Of a stretch of DNA of 64,000 nucleotides, positions 46,706 to 56,620 are shown one piece after another. Positions within the stretch are counted from its first letter, which is position 1, and the number at the start of each line of letters is the position of its first letter. The stretch comes from an uncultured Pelagibacteraceae bacterium (GTDB lineage Bacteria; Pseudomonadota; Alphaproteobacteria; Pelagibacterales; Pelagibacteraceae), in assembly GCA_902552805.1 (NCBI GenBank), contig CACDIC010000004.1, positions 42,856 through 106,855 of the forward strand. Reading direction: 5' to 3'. The notes below the pieces were generated by a model. It saw only the letters and a list, made by a program, of their open reading frames with translations, had not been told where the DNA came from and ran no database searches. Position numbers and translations under genes: made by a program.

Positions 46706-47167
46706 CTAATTTAACTCAAATATTGCGTCTACCTCAACCGAAACGCCTAATGGTAAACTATTTGTGCTCACAGCAGCCCTAGTATGCATACCTGCGTCTC
46801 CAAAAATTGAAGCAATCAAATCAGATGCGCCATTTATTATTTTAGGTTGATCAATAAAGTCATCTGTAGAGTTTACAAATCCTGTTAATTTCACACATGA
46901 TTTTATTTTTGATAAATCATTGTCGCAGGCTTTTTTAACTTGAGCAATAATACTTAATGCACATCTCTTAGCAGCATTATAACCAGCTTCGACATCCAAT
47001 TCTTCACCAACTTTTCCTTTGATTAGCTCACCATTATCATCAATAGAAATTTGTCCTGATATAAATAACATTTTTCCTATAATTTTTGTTGCAACATAAT
47101 TACCAACTGGTGCTTTTGCTTCAGGAAGCTTTAAATTGAGTTCTTTAATTTTATACTCAAAGTTCAT
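46706..47167 (-). CDS. RidA/YjgF-family protein
   Basis: A 153-residue protein of the RidA (Rid) family; the extended form L-P-x-A-x-A-P-V-G-N-Y-V belongs to the YjgH/LPS-like or Rid2-type subgroup, some of which deaminate reactive enamine/imine intermediates. F-I-S-G-Q-I and A-A-K-R-C-A are visible; a catalytic Arg expected in archetypal RidA (I-x-R-x-A/S) appears as T-R-A-A-V-S-T. I use ATG 47167; a TTG at 47173 would overlap the next gene. It ends the topA-side minus-strand run. Confidence 0.8.
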   Translation of the reverse strand: MNFEYKIKELNLKLPEAKAPVGNYVATKIIGKMLFISGQISIDDNGELIKGKVGEELDVEAGYNAAKRCALSIIAQVKKACDNDLSKIKSCVKLTGFVNSTDDFIDQPKIINGASDLIASIFGDAGMHTRAAVSTNSLPLGVSVEVDAIFELN

Positions 47168-47169
47168 TA

Positions 47170-47424
47170 TCAATTATTTTTTTTAATTTTAGATTTTACT
47201 TTATCAAATATTTTTTTTGTACCTTCTTTAATTTGATTAGTTTTTTTTATAGACCCTTCTTTAACTTGATCTTTTTTTTTGACAGCACCTTCTTTAATAT
47301 TTTTTGCTGTACATGCTAAATATTCTTTCGAAAGTTTTTTCATCCCAGAACATTTATGTTCATCAGCAATTAGAATATTTGTTGAAAATAAATAAATTAT
47401 TGAAATTATAAATATTTTTTTCAT
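47170..47424 (-). CDS. Small secreted Lys-rich protein with 11-residue repeats
   Basis: An 84-residue protein with a signal peptide (hydrophobic residues 4-19, probable cleavage after L-I-A at about 20), then two Cys (E-H-K-C, L-A-C-T) flanking a helix that could form a disulfide. The C-terminal half has three 11-residue repeats starting K-E-G: K-E-G-A-V-K-K-K-D-Q-V, K-E-G-S-I-K-K-T-N-Q-I, K-E-G-T-K-K-I-F-D-K-V. Such hendecads form amphipathic helices. I do not recognise a family. The start overlaps topA's stop by 4 bp, so it is co-expressed with topA. Confidence 0.7.
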   Translation of the reverse strand: MKKIFIISIIYLFSTNILIADEHKCSGMKKLSKEYLACTAKNIKEGAVKKKDQVKEGSIKKTNQIKEGTKKIFDKVKSKIKKNN

Positions 47425-50006
47425 TTTTTTTTCTTACCTTTTGATTTTTTACTTTTATCGTATTCTTTTCTTTTCTCAATCAATATTAAAGCCTCTTCCA
47501 TTGTTAATTCAGTGGGGTCTTTTTCCTCAGGAATAGTCGCATTGAGTGATTTATATTTAATATAAGGTCCATACTGACCTTTCATAACTCTAACAGGTTT
47601 TTTATCCTCAGGATGTTCTCCCAAATCTTTTATCATTGAAGAGGAAATTCGACCAGGTTTGGCTTCAGCTATTAATGTTATTGCTCTATTTAAACCTATG
47701 GAAAATATTTCCTCTACATTTTCAATTCTTGCTGATTTATTTTCACATTTTAAGTAAGGACCAAATCTTCCAACATTTAGTGTAATTTCTTTTTGATTAT
47801 CAGGATTTATTCCCAAAGATTTAGGCAGCGAACATAAAAATTGAGCTTTTTCCAAATTAATACTCTCTAATTCTAATCCTTTTGGTATTGAAACATTTTT
47901 TAAAAGTTCATTTACATCTGACTTTAATTTTTTAGTTTTTTTCTTTTTCTTACTAATTTTTTCAACTTCTATATCAGAAGGGATTTTCTCGTATTGAAGG
48001 TAGGGGCCAAATCTACCATTTTTCAAATATATATCATTTCCATTTTCATGTTTTCCTATAAATTTTGGTTCAGCTAATTGTGCTTGCGCAGCAGCTTTTA
48101 CTTTAGATAAGGGCCGTGTAAATTTACATTCTGGATAATTTGAACACCCTATAAAAGCACCTCCTCTGAAACTATTCTTTAAACTAAGTGTTCCAGAATT
48201 ACATAATTGGCATTTTCTTACTACATTACCCTCATTATCCTTATCAAAAATTAATTCACCCAAACTATCATTAAGTAAATCCAACACCTCTCTAGTTCTT
48301 TTTTCTTTCACTTCCGAAACATTATTATTGAAGTCTTTCCAAAAAAGTTCCAAAACTTTAATCCAACTTTCTTTTCCAGTAGTGATCTCATCAAGTTGAT
48401 CTTCTAATCCTGCTGTAAAGTTGTAATCTACATATTTTGAGAATAATTTTTCTAAAAAGGCTGAAATTAATTTACCTCTATCTGTAGGAAAAAATCTTTT
48501 ATTCAATATCTCTGCATAACCTCGATTGGCAATGGTAGAAATAATACTTGCATACGTAGAAGGTCTTCCGATACCAAGCTCTTCAAGTTTTTTAACTAAA
48601 CTAGCTTCGGAATATCTTGGTGGTGGTTGTGTATAATGCTGTTCATCTATTAGCGCCTCAATATTAATAGGTCCTTTAGACACAGCAGGTAAAATAGTTT
48701 CATCATCATCTTTGCTTTGATTATTATAAATCTTTAAGAAACCATCAAATTTTAAAACTGATCCACTGGCTTTACAAATTGTATCATTATTATCTGACTT
48801 TATGGTAATAGTATTTCTATCAAATTTGGCTGACTCCATCTGAGAAGATAAAGCTCTACTCCAGATAAGATCATAAAGTTTATTTTGATCTGTACTTAAA
48901 TATTTTTTAACACTTTGAGGAGTTCTAATAATATCAGTAGGTCTGATTGCTTCGTGAGCTTCTTGTGCATTTTTAGCTTTTTTGCCTGAATAATTCAAAA
49001 CATCTTTAGGCAAGTATTCATTACCAATTTCTTTTTGGATATAGTTTCTGAAACTTGTAACAGCATCTTTAGATAAATTGGTTCCATCAGTTCTCATATA
49101 AGTAATTAAGCCAATTGTTTCACCCTCCATTTCTATACCTTGATAAAGTTTTTGGGCAATTTGCATTGTTCTAGATGCACCAAAACCTAGTCGACTCGAT
49201 GCGGTTTGTTGAAGAGTTGAAGTCGTAAATGGTCCAGAGGGATTACGATTTACTATTTTGCTAGAAATATCAGTTATACTAAATTTTTTTTTATTAATAC
49301 TTGATATGGCTTTATTTATCTCTTCTTTATTTCTAAATGAAAATTTTTCAATTTTATTGTTGTTAAGTTGACTAATACTAGCAGTGAAATTTTGATTTGC
49401 AGTATCAGTAAATTTAATACTTAAAGTCCAAAATTCCTCAGGTTTAAATGACTCAATTGCATGTTCCCTCTCAGTAATTAATTTTAAAGCAACAGATTGA
49501 ACTCTTCCTGCAGATTTTGAACCTGGAAGTTTCGTCCAGAGGATCGGGGATATATTAAAACCAACCAAGTAGTCCAAGGCTCTTCTAGCCATATACGCAT
49601 CGACTAGTAATGGCTCAATTTGCCTAGGATTTTCAATTCCTTGAATAACAGCTTTTTTGGTTATTTCATTAAATACAACTCGTTCAATTTCTTTATCTTT
49701 TAAAAGTTTTTTTTCATTCAAATATTCTTTGACATGCCAAGCAATTGCCTCACCTTCACGATCAGGGTCGGTTGCTAATATAATTTTAGATGAGTCCTTA
49801 GCCGCATCAGTTATTTCTTTTAAATATTTTTTTGAAAAACTATCAACTTCCCATTCCATTTTAAAATCTTGATCTGGATTGACAGAACCATTTTTTGACG
49901 GCAAATCTCTGATATGACCATAACTTGCTAAAACTTTATAATTATCACCTAGGTATTTATTAATAGTTTTTGCTTTAGCAGGACTTTCTACAATGACCAA
50001 ATTCAT
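47421..50006 (-). CDS. topA: DNA topoisomerase I
   Basis: A type IA topoisomerase that relaxes negative supercoils. The 861-residue protein begins L-V-I-V-E-S-P-A-K-A-K-T-I (TOPRIM), with D-P-D-R-E-G-E-A-I-A-W-H near 86-97 and the catalytic Tyr in G-L-I-T-Y-M-R-T-D (about 302). One CxxC...CxxxxxC zinc ribbon (C-Q-L-C, C-S-N-Y-P-E-C) lies near 600, followed by three G-P-Y-[LI]-[KQ] repeats and a Lys-rich tail. In many alphaproteobacteria dprA lies between plsY and topA; here the gap is only 36 bp. Confidence 0.96.
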   Translation of the reverse strand: MNLVIVESPAKAKTINKYLGDNYKVLASYGHIRDLPSKNGSVNPDQDFKMEWEVDSFSKKYLKEITDAAKDSSKIILATDPDREGEAIAWHVKEYLNEKKLLKDKEIERVVFNEITKKAVIQGIENPRQIEPLLVDAYMARRALDYLVGFNISPILWTKLPGSKSAGRVQSVALKLITEREHAIESFKPEEFWTLSIKFTDTANQNFTASISQLNNNKIEKFSFRNKEEINKAISSINKKKFSITDISSKIVNRNPSGPFTTSTLQQTASSRLGFGASRTMQIAQKLYQGIEMEGETIGLITYMRTDGTNLSKDAVTSFRNYIQKEIGNEYLPKDVLNYSGKKAKNAQEAHEAIRPTDIIRTPQSVKKYLSTDQNKLYDLIWSRALSSQMESAKFDRNTITIKSDNNDTICKASGSVLKFDGFLKIYNNQSKDDDETILPAVSKGPINIEALIDEQHYTQPPPRYSEASLVKKLEELGIGRPSTYASIISTIANRGYAEILNKRFFPTDRGKLISAFLEKLFSKYVDYNFTAGLEDQLDEITTGKESWIKVLELFWKDFNNNVSEVKEKRTREVLDLLNDSLGELIFDKDNEGNVVRKCQLCNSGTLSLKNSFRGGAFIGCSNYPECKFTRPLSKVKAAAQAQLAEPKFIGKHENGNDIYLKNGRFGPYLQYEKIPSDIEVEKISKKKKKTKKLKSDVNELLKNVSIPKGLELESINLEKAQFLCSLPKSLGINPDNQKEITLNVGRFGPYLKCENKSARIENVEEIFSIGLNRAITLIAEAKPGRISSSMIKDLGEHPEDKKPVRVMKGQYGPYIKYKSLNATIPEEKDPTELTMEEALILIEKRKEYDKSKKSKGKKKK

Positions 50007-50042
50007 AAACTACAAACTACCCAAAAGCTTTAGATAGTCAAT

Positions 50043-50621
50043 TTAATAAATTTTTGTCTTAGTTTCTTCTTTATTTATCAATCTTTTAATATTTTCTCTG
50101 TGAGTAAAAAAAATCAAGATAAACATGATCGTAAAAAAAATTGCCTGATTAAACTGAATAGAAATTAATAGATAGACTGGTATAGATATCGAAGCCACTA
50201 AAGATGATAGAGATGAAAATTTAGAAATAAAAAAAGTTACAAACCAACATATAGAAAATATAATTCCAAAATATAAATTTATAGCAAATAAAATACCGAC
50301 ATAGGTAGCAACACCTTTGCCACCTTTAAACTTAAGCCAAATTGGAAATACATGACCTAAAAAGGCACATAAAGATGCAATATATAAAAAATCTTGGTAG
50401 AAAATTTTTACATAAATAACTGGAATAATTGCTTTTAAAATATCTAATACTAAAGTGAAATAACCAATACTTTTATTTCCAGTTCTCAGAGCATTGGTAG
50501 CTCCAATATTACCGGATCCGATTTCTCTTATATCTTTTTTTAAAAATATCTTTGTAAGTATATATCCAAAAGGTATCGAGCCCATGAGGTAGGAAATGAT
50601 ACCTATCAAAAAAATATCCAT
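50043..50621 (-). CDS. plsY: Acyl-phosphate:glycerol-3-phosphate acyltransferase
   Basis: Makes lysophosphatidate from acyl-phosphate and glycerol-3-phosphate at the inner membrane. The 192-residue protein has several membrane helices and the three PlsY motifs: G-S-I-P-F-G-Y (about 14-20) with the following G-S-G-N-I-G-A-T-N (36-44), K-x-K-G-G-K-G-V-A-T (about 94-103) and a C-terminal T-H-R-E-N-I-K-R. Full length. It lies 1 bp downstream of the pyrC-like gene. Confidence 0.95.
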   Translation of the reverse strand: MDIFLIGIISYLMGSIPFGYILTKIFLKKDIREIGSGNIGATNALRTGNKSIGYFTLVLDILKAIIPVIYVKIFYQDFLYIASLCAFLGHVFPIWLKFKGGKGVATYVGILFAINLYFGIIFSICWFVTFFISKFSSLSSLVASISIPVYLLISIQFNQAIFFTIMFILIFFTHRENIKRLINKEETKTKIY

Positions 50622-50622
50622 A

Positions 50623-51909
50623 TTAAAGCTTAAATAATTCTTTTCCTTTTACAAATGTATTCGTGACCTTACCTTGGAGTTTTTTGTCTTCAATTGAGGT
50701 ATTTTTTGATTTTGAAACCAATTTTTCTTTTTTTACAATCCATGGTTTATTTATATCTACAACACAAAAATCTGCATCATTACCAATGGAGAGGTTACCT
50801 TTATCTATTTTGAGAATTTTTGCAGGATTTGAGGTAAGCGCTTTAATTAATGTTTCTAATTTTAAAGATCCGTTATGATATAACTCTAAACTCAAAGATA
50901 ATAGAGTTTCTATACCTGATGCGCCTGTTGCAGCTTGAGAAAATGTTAATCTCTTTGACTCTTCATCTTCAGGTTTGTGATCTGAAACAATCACATCTAT
51001 TAATCCATCCTTTAATCCTTCCACGAGAGCAATTCTATCTTCCTCACGCCTCAAAGGTGGAGATAATTTTAAAAAAGTTCTAAAATCACCAATATCATTT
51101 TCATTTAAAGAGAGATTATTTATCGAAACACCGGATGTGAATTTTACAATTTCTTTCCTATGTTTGATTACCTCAATAGATTTTTGCGATGATAATTGAG
51201 AAATATGATATCTGCATTTTACTCTTTCAAGTAAAGTAAGATCTCTTTCAATCAAAATTCTTTCTGCGATCTCAGGAATACCTGATAATCCTAATTTAGA
51301 TGCGATAATGCCTGAATTTATCATTCCATTTTTTGCAAGTTCATAATCTTCTGCATGTTGCATTATTAAACAGCCAATATCTTTTGCAGAATTCATTATC
51401 CGAGACATTAATCTGGGATTTTGAATAGTTTTAATGCCATCAGTAAATGCTATTATACCTTTACTTTGGAGAAGACCAAATTCTGTCATATTGTTTCCTT
51501 CAATATTTTTTGTAAGTGATGCACACGGAAAAATGTTTATTCGAGATTTATCTCTTCCTCTTCTTTTTAGAAAATCGACTATAGATACGTTGTCTATTAT
51601 CGGATCAGTATTTGGCATTGTTACCACAGAAGTTACGCCACCAGCTAAAGCAGCATTACTTAAGGTTCTAAAATTTTCTTTATACTCATAGCCTGGCTCA
51701 CCCACGAATACTCTCATGTCAACTAAACCTGGAAATATATATTTCCCCTTTAAATCAATTGGTTTTTCTCTTGAAGGAAGATTATTTGTATTAACCTTTT
51801 TTCCTACCGCTTCTATCTTTCCTTCTTCAGAGATTATAAGACCACCTGTCTCGTTAATTGAATTATGTGGATCAATTATATTTGCGTTTATAAAATATTG
51901 TTTTTTCAT
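50623..51909 (-). CDS. pyrC: Dihydroorotase-like protein lacking the HxH metal site
   Basis: A 428-residue amidohydrolase-fold protein of the class I dihydroorotase family, next to pyrB. Active enzymes carry D-x-H-x-H-x-R-x-P-G after strand 1; here the position reads D-M-R-V-F-V-G-E-P-G (residues about 63-72), so both zinc-binding histidines and the substrate Arg are replaced. Other parts (M-Q-H-A-E-D, Y-H-I-S, S-D-H-K-P) remain. It resembles the non-catalytic PyrC' (pseudo-dihydroorotase) that scaffolds aspartate transcarbamoylase in Pseudomonas. If so, a second, active dihydroorotase should exist elsewhere. Abuts pyrB with no gap. Confidence 0.85.
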   Translation of the reverse strand: MKKQYFINANIIDPHNSINETGGLIISEEGKIEAVGKKVNTNNLPSREKPIDLKGKYIFPGLVDMRVFVGEPGYEYKENFRTLSNAALAGGVTSVVTMPNTDPIIDNVSIVDFLKRRGRDKSRINIFPCASLTKNIEGNNMTEFGLLQSKGIIAFTDGIKTIQNPRLMSRIMNSAKDIGCLIMQHAEDYELAKNGMINSGIIASKLGLSGIPEIAERILIERDLTLLERVKCRYHISQLSSQKSIEVIKHRKEIVKFTSGVSINNLSLNENDIGDFRTFLKLSPPLRREEDRIALVEGLKDGLIDVIVSDHKPEDEESKRLTFSQAATGASGIETLLSLSLELYHNGSLKLETLIKALTSNPAKILKIDKGNLSIGNDADFCVVDINKPWIVKKEKLVSKSKNTSIEDKKLQGKVTNTFVKGKELFKL

Positions 51910-52851
51910 TTAAGTACAAAAAATCTTTAAACAAGCCATTCTTACCGCAACTCCTAGTTCTACTTGTTCTTTAATTACGCTTTTATTGATATCATCAGCT
52001 AAATTAGTATCTATCTCAATACCTCTATTCATTGGACCTGGGTGCATGATTAATGCATCAGCTTTTGCATGTTCTAATTTATCTAGTGTAAGGCCATAAT
52101 ATTCATAATACTCTCTGTTAGATGAGAGATAAGAACTTGTCATTCTTTCATTTTGTAATCTTAACATCATTACAATATCACAATCTTTTAATCCTTTTTT
52201 CATATCGGTAAATGTATTGACACCAAATTTTTCTATTTCCTTCGGCATCAAATTTGTGGGAGCAATTATATTTACTTCTGCTCCTAACATATTCAGTAAA
52301 TAAATATTAGATCTTGCAACTCTTGAATGAAGGATATCTCCACAGATGGCAATTCTTAAACCTTCAATTTTTTTTTTTCGATTTATAATTGTCAAAGCAT
52401 CTAATAAAGCTTGAGTAGGGTGTTCTCTTCTTCCATCTCCAGCATTTAAAACTGCACAATTAACTTTTTGAGAAAGTAGGTTACATGCCCCAGAGTCTTG
52501 GTGTCTTATTACAATAATATCAGGATGCATAGCATTTAGTGTCATTGCTGTATCAATAAGAGTTTCACCTTTTTTAATTGCAGAATTACTGATATTCATT
52601 GACATCACGTCAGCCCCAAGTCTTTTTCCTGCCAATTCAAATGAACTTTGCGTTCTTGTTGAGGGCTCAAAAAATAAATTGATCTGTGTTTTTCCTCTTA
52701 GCGCATCAATTTTTTTATTTTTACTTTGGTTTACTTTTATAAAATCTTGAGCTTCATCAAGTATTAGATTAACATCATTTATAGATAAATCTTGGATACC
52801 TAACAGATGTTTTTGGGAAATTTTAATAGCTTTATTTGATTTAATTGCCAT
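51910..52851 (-). CDS. pyrB: Aspartate carbamoyltransferase catalytic subunit
   Basis: Joins carbamoyl phosphate and aspartate, the committed step of pyrimidine synthesis. I place the start at 52851 (M-A-I-K-S-N, 313 residues); an upstream in-frame ATG at 52890 would add 13 unconserved residues. The carbamoyl-phosphate loop [12 protein letters not shown] (about 59-70), [18 protein letters not shown] and H-P-G-P-M-N-R-G identify it. No pyrI is present; oligomerisation with the adjacent PyrC-like protein is likely. Confidence 0.95.
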   Translation of the reverse strand: MAIKSNKAIKISQKHLLGIQDLSINDVNLILDEAQDFIKVNQSKNKKIDALRGKTQINLFFEPSTRTQSSFELAGKRLGADVMSMNISNSAIKKGETLIDTAMTLNAMHPDIIVIRHQDSGACNLLSQKVNCAVLNAGDGRREHPTQALLDALTIINRKKKIEGLRIAICGDILHSRVARSNIYLLNMLGAEVNIIAPTNLMPKEIEKFGVNTFTDMKKGLKDCDIVMMLRLQNERMTSSYLSSNREYYEYYGLTLDKLEHAKADALIMHPGPMNRGIEIDTNLADDINKSVIKEQVELGVAVRMACLKIFCT

Positions 52852-52893
52852 TAAAACCAACTCTATAGCTATAAAGTTATATAATAGCAAGTA

Positions 52894-53349
52894 TTAATTG
52901 TTCAAAAAATCTATTGCTCCTTGCAATATAAAAGCAGCAGCATTTTCATCAATTTTTTTTTCTCTTTTACTCACATTCACATCTAATTGACTAGAAAGAT
53001 TAAATGCACCAACAGTTGATAATCTCTCATCCCATAAACAAACTGGAATATCAATGTTCTTCTCAATATACATAGAAACATCTTTTACTGATTGAGAAGA
53101 TTTGCCAGAAGAGCCATCCATATTTAAGGGGTTTCCTATTATGATTCCCTTTATGTTGTTTTCGATAATTATTGATTTAAGTTGATCTATAAGGTTTTGA
53201 GAGGATTTTTTTTCTATGGTTATAAATGGTGTGGCAATTAATTGTTTTTCGTCACAAATTGAAACTCCTATTCGTTTTGAACCAAGGTCTAAGCCTATCA
53301 ATCTGCATTTATCTGAGTAATTTTTTTTAAATTCCTCTAACGTGATCAT
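52894..53349 (-). CDS. ruvX: Putative pre-16S rRNA nuclease / Holliday junction resolvase-like YqgF
   Basis: A 151-residue RNase H-fold nuclease that trims the 5' end of pre-16S rRNA in E. coli (YqgF/RuvX). L-I-G-L-D-L-G-S-K-R-I-G-V (17-29) holds the first catalytic Asp; G-N-P-L-N-M-D-G (near 94-101) and D-E-R-L-S-T (near 121-126) complete the family pattern. Divergent from gatC across 50 bp and upstream of pyrB in the minus-strand run. Confidence 0.93.
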   Translation of the reverse strand: MITLEEFKKNYSDKCRLIGLDLGSKRIGVSICDEKQLIATPFITIEKKSSQNLIDQLKSIIIENNIKGIIIGNPLNMDGSSGKSSQSVKDVSMYIEKNIDIPVCLWDERLSTVGAFNLSSQLDVNVSKREKKIDENAAAFILQGAIDFLNN

Positions 53350-53399
53350 ATTGTATATTTTTAACTTAAATGATAGTTTGCGTCATACCTAAATAGCAT

Positions 53400-53687
53400 A
53401 TGAGTATAGATCTTAAAACAATAAAACACATATCAAAATTATCAAGAATTTCTGTTGATAAAAAAAGGGCAGAAAAATTAGCTGATGATTTGAATTCAAT
53501 TTTTGAATTTATTGAAAAGCTCAATGAATTAAAAACAGATGATGTAAAGCCATTAACATCAATAGCCGAAACAACTTTAAAATTCAGATCTGATGAGATC
53601 ATAAGTAAAAATATTAGAGAACAAATAATTAAAAATTCTCCTGAAGATAATGAGGATTATTTTGTTGTACCAAAGGTAATTGAATAA
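53400..53687 (+). CDS. gatC: Asp/Glu-tRNA(Asn/Gln) amidotransferase subunit C
   Basis: Small stabilising subunit of GatCAB. The 95-residue protein has the family pattern I-K-H-I-S-K-L-S-R-I near the start and D-D-V-K-P-L-T-S near 50-57, wrapping the GatA-GatB interface. First gene of gatC-gatA-gatB; its last base starts gatA (TAATG). Confidence 0.94.
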   Translation: MSIDLKTIKHISKLSRISVDKKRAEKLADDLNSIFEFIEKLNELKTDDVKPLTSIAETTLKFRSDEIISKNIREQIIKNSPEDNEDYFVVPKVIE

Positions 53688-55144
53688 TGTCAGACATTAC
53701 AAAACAATCTTTAACAGAATTAGTAGAGAATATTAAAAATAAGAAACTTTCTTCAACAGATGTGACCAAAGCATTTATTCAAAGGTCTGAAAAATCTAGT
53801 GAGTTAAATGCTTATATCACAGATGATTTTACATCGGCTTTAGATAAAGCAAAAAAGTTTGATCAGAAACCAAATTTAGATTTAAAATTACCTGGTATAC
53901 CTATGGCAGTTAAAGATTTGTTCTGCACAAAAAATGTTAAAACAACTGCTGGTAGTAAAATTTTGAATAATTTTGTTCCAACTTATGAGTCTACAGTTAC
54001 TGAAAATATCTGGAATGAAGGTGCAATACTTCTGGGTAAATTAAATTGTGATGAGTTTGCAATGGGTTCATCTAATGAGACAAGTCATTTTGGAAACGTA
54101 CAAAATCCTATTGATAAGAATTTAGTCCCCGGTGGTTCATCGGGTGGTTCAGCATCAGCAGTTGCTGGACAATTATCTCCAATCACTATTGGTACTGATA
54201 CTGGTGGATCAATTAGACAACCAGCTTCATTTACTGGAATTGTAGGTCTAAAACCAACATACGGAAGTTGCTCAAGATATGGGATAGTTGCTTTTGCTTC
54301 CTCATTAGATCAAGCAGGACCAATGGCCCAAAATGTAAAAGATTGTGCTTTATTGCAAGAAGTAATCAGCACATACGATCCAAAAGATTCTACTTCGATT
54401 AATTTCAAAAGAAATCATTATAGCAAAGAACTTACAAAAAATATTAAAGGAAAAAAAATTGGAATTCCAAAAGAATACAGAGTTGATGGTATGCCGAAAG
54501 AAATTGAGGATCTGTGGCAAAAAGGTATTCAATACGTAAAAGATTGTGGTGCTGAAACAATCGACATATCACTTCCACATACAAGTTATGCATTACCAAC
54601 GTATTATATTGTTGCTCCAGCAGAGGCATCTTCTAATTTAGCAAGATATGATGGTGTAAAATATGGATACAGAGCCAAAGGTGAAAATTTAATTGATATG
54701 TATGAAAAAACTAGATCTGAAGGTTTTGGTGCAGAAGTTCAAAGAAGAATTATGATTGGAACTTATGTATTATCATCTGGTTATTATGATGCATACTATC
54801 TTAAAGCTCAAAAAGTGAGAAAACTTATCAAAAATGATTTCGATGAGGCATATAAGAAAGTTGATGCAATTTTAACCCCATCAACACCTAGCTCAGCTTT
54901 TAAAATAGGTGAAAAAACAAATGATCCAGTTTCGATGTATTTAAATGATATATTTACAGTACCAGTTAATTTGGCAGGCCTGCCTGGCATATCAATTCCT
55001 GCAGGACACGATACTAAAGGTTATCCTCTAGGCTTACAAATAATCGGTAAAGCCTTTGATGAACAAAATATATTAAACATTGCCTTTGCTATGGAGGAGA
55101 AAATAAGTTTTAAAAACAAAATTACTGATTGGTGGATTAAGTGA
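53687..55144 (+). CDS. gatA: Asp/Glu-tRNA(Asn/Gln) amidotransferase subunit A
   Basis: Glutaminase subunit that supplies ammonia for converting Glu-tRNA(Gln) and Asp-tRNA(Asn). The 485-residue amidase-signature protein has the Ser-cisSer-Lys site: Lys in A-V-K-D-L-F (about 76), [12 protein letters not shown] (about 151-162) and [11 protein letters not shown] (about 171-181). Overlaps gatB by 4 bp. The complete operon implies indirect Gln- and/or Asn-tRNA synthesis in this organism. Confidence 0.97.
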   Translation: MSDITKQSLTELVENIKNKKLSSTDVTKAFIQRSEKSSELNAYITDDFTSALDKAKKFDQKPNLDLKLPGIPMAVKDLFCTKNVKTTAGSKILNNFVPTYESTVTENIWNEGAILLGKLNCDEFAMGSSNETSHFGNVQNPIDKNLVPGGSSGGSASAVAGQLSPITIGTDTGGSIRQPASFTGIVGLKPTYGSCSRYGIVAFASSLDQAGPMAQNVKDCALLQEVISTYDPKDSTSINFKRNHYSKELTKNIKGKKIGIPKEYRVDGMPKEIEDLWQKGIQYVKDCGAETIDISLPHTSYALPTYYIVAPAEASSNLARYDGVKYGYRAKGENLIDMYEKTRSEGFGAEVQRRIMIGTYVLSSGYYDAYYLKAQKVRKLIKNDFDEAYKKVDAILTPSTPSSAFKIGEKTNDPVSMYLNDIFTVPVNLAGLPGISIPAGHDTKGYPLGLQIIGKAFDEQNILNIAFAMEEKISFKNKITDWWIK

Positions 55145-56616
55145 ATAAGAAAAACAAAGAATATTTGATTAATCGGAAAGATAATCAATATGAAGTTGTA
55201 ATTGGATTAGAGGTACATGCTCAAGTATTATCTGAGTCAAAACTATTTTCTTCTTCATCAACTAAATTTGGTGCTGAACCAAATACACAAGTAAGTTTAG
55301 TTGACGCTGCATTTCCAGGAATGCTACCTGTAATAAATGAATTTTGTATTAAACAAGCTATTAAAACTGGTATTGGTCTTAATGCAAAAATTAATAAACG
55401 ATCTGTATTTGATAGAAAAAATTATTTTTATGCTGATTTACCTCAAGGATATCAAATATCACAATTTAAAGATCCAATAGTAGGTGAGGGCAAAGTTATT
55501 TTGGATATGCCTTATGGTCAAAAAGAAGTAGGTATAGAAAGATTACATCTAGAACAAGATGCTGGAAAAAGTATTCATGATCTTGACCCACAAAATACTT
55601 TTGTAGATTTAAACAGGTCAGGGGTAGCTTTAATGGAAATAGTGAGCAAACCTGATCTAAGATCTCCTGATGAGGTTAATGCTTACATTAAAAAATTACG
55701 ATCCATAATGAGATATCTAGGAACTTGTGATGGAAATATGCAAGAAGGCTCTTTAAGAGCGGATGTGAATGTATCTGTAAGACCAAAAGGCTCAAAAGAA
55801 TTTGGCACTCGATGTGAAATTAAAAATGTTAATTCAATTAAGTTTATGCAAATGGCAATTGAATATGAGGCTAATCGGCAAGTTGATTTAATTGAAGAGG
55901 GCAAAACTATTGATCAAGAAACAAGACTTTTTGATACAAAGAAAAATGAGACAAGATCAATGCGATCAAAAGAAGATGCTCATGATTACAGATATTTTCC
56001 TGACCCTGATTTATTACCTTTGGAGGTATCGGAAAAATTTATTGAAAAACTTAAAAATGATATTCCAGAACTTCCAGATGATAAAAAGAGAAGATTTATT
56101 GAAGAGTTTAAATTGTCTCCTTATGAAGCCAATATTTTAGTGTCTGATATTGATACCGCAAAATTCTTTGAGGAAGTTGTAGCTAAAATGGGCAAGAACA
56201 AAGATATTAAGTTAGCAGTCAATTGGATTACAGGAGAACTATTTGCTGTTTTAAATAGTAAAGGTTTAGAAATTTCTCAAAGTCCAGTGAGTGCTAAGAA
56301 CTTCGCCATATTGATAAATCTAATTAAGAATGGAACTATTTCTGGAAAAATAGCAAAAACTGTTTTTGAATTAATGATTGATGGAGATAAAGATCCACAA
56401 AAAATTGTTGATGAAAAAGGATTAAAACAACAAAGTGATCCAAAGGCTTTAGAGGCTTTAATTGATAAAATAATTAATGATAACAGAGAAAAAGCTATTG
56501 AATATAAACAAGGTAAAGAAAAATTATTTGGTTTTTTTGTTGGTCAAGCAATGAAGATATCTGGTGGAAAAGCTAATCCTCAATTAATCAATGAGATACT
56601 GAAGAAAAAATTATAA
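55141..56616 (+). CDS. gatB: Asp/Glu-tRNA(Asn/Gln) amidotransferase subunit B
   Basis: Kinase/amidotransferase subunit that activates the misacylated Glu or Asp and receives ammonia from GatA. The 491-residue GTG-start protein has [12 protein letters not shown] (about 18-29), [13 protein letters not shown], and D-V-N-V-S-V-R-P near 209-216, with a C-terminal YqeY-type tail domain (D-P-K-A-L-E-A-L-I). Full length; coupled to gatA by a 4-bp overlap. Confidence 0.97.
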   Translation: MNKKNKEYLINRKDNQYEVVIGLEVHAQVLSESKLFSSSSTKFGAEPNTQVSLVDAAFPGMLPVINEFCIKQAIKTGIGLNAKINKRSVFDRKNYFYADLPQGYQISQFKDPIVGEGKVILDMPYGQKEVGIERLHLEQDAGKSIHDLDPQNTFVDLNRSGVALMEIVSKPDLRSPDEVNAYIKKLRSIMRYLGTCDGNMQEGSLRADVNVSVRPKGSKEFGTRCEIKNVNSIKFMQMAIEYEANRQVDLIEEGKTIDQETRLFDTKKNETRSMRSKEDAHDYRYFPDPDLLPLEVSEKFIEKLKNDIPELPDDKKRRFIEEFKLSPYEANILVSDIDTAKFFEEVVAKMGKNKDIKLAVNWITGELFAVLNSKGLEISQSPVSAKNFAILINLIKNGTISGKIAKTVFELMIDGDKDPQKIVDEKGLKQQSDPKALEALIDKIINDNREKAIEYKQGKEKLFGFFVGQAMKISGGKANPQLINEILKKKL

Positions 56617-56620
56617 GGTT

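Noticed and set aside
52852..52890. Upstream pyrB start
   Set aside because: The extra 13 residues are hydrophobic and unlike ATCase N-termini; M-A-I-K at 52851 fits the family.
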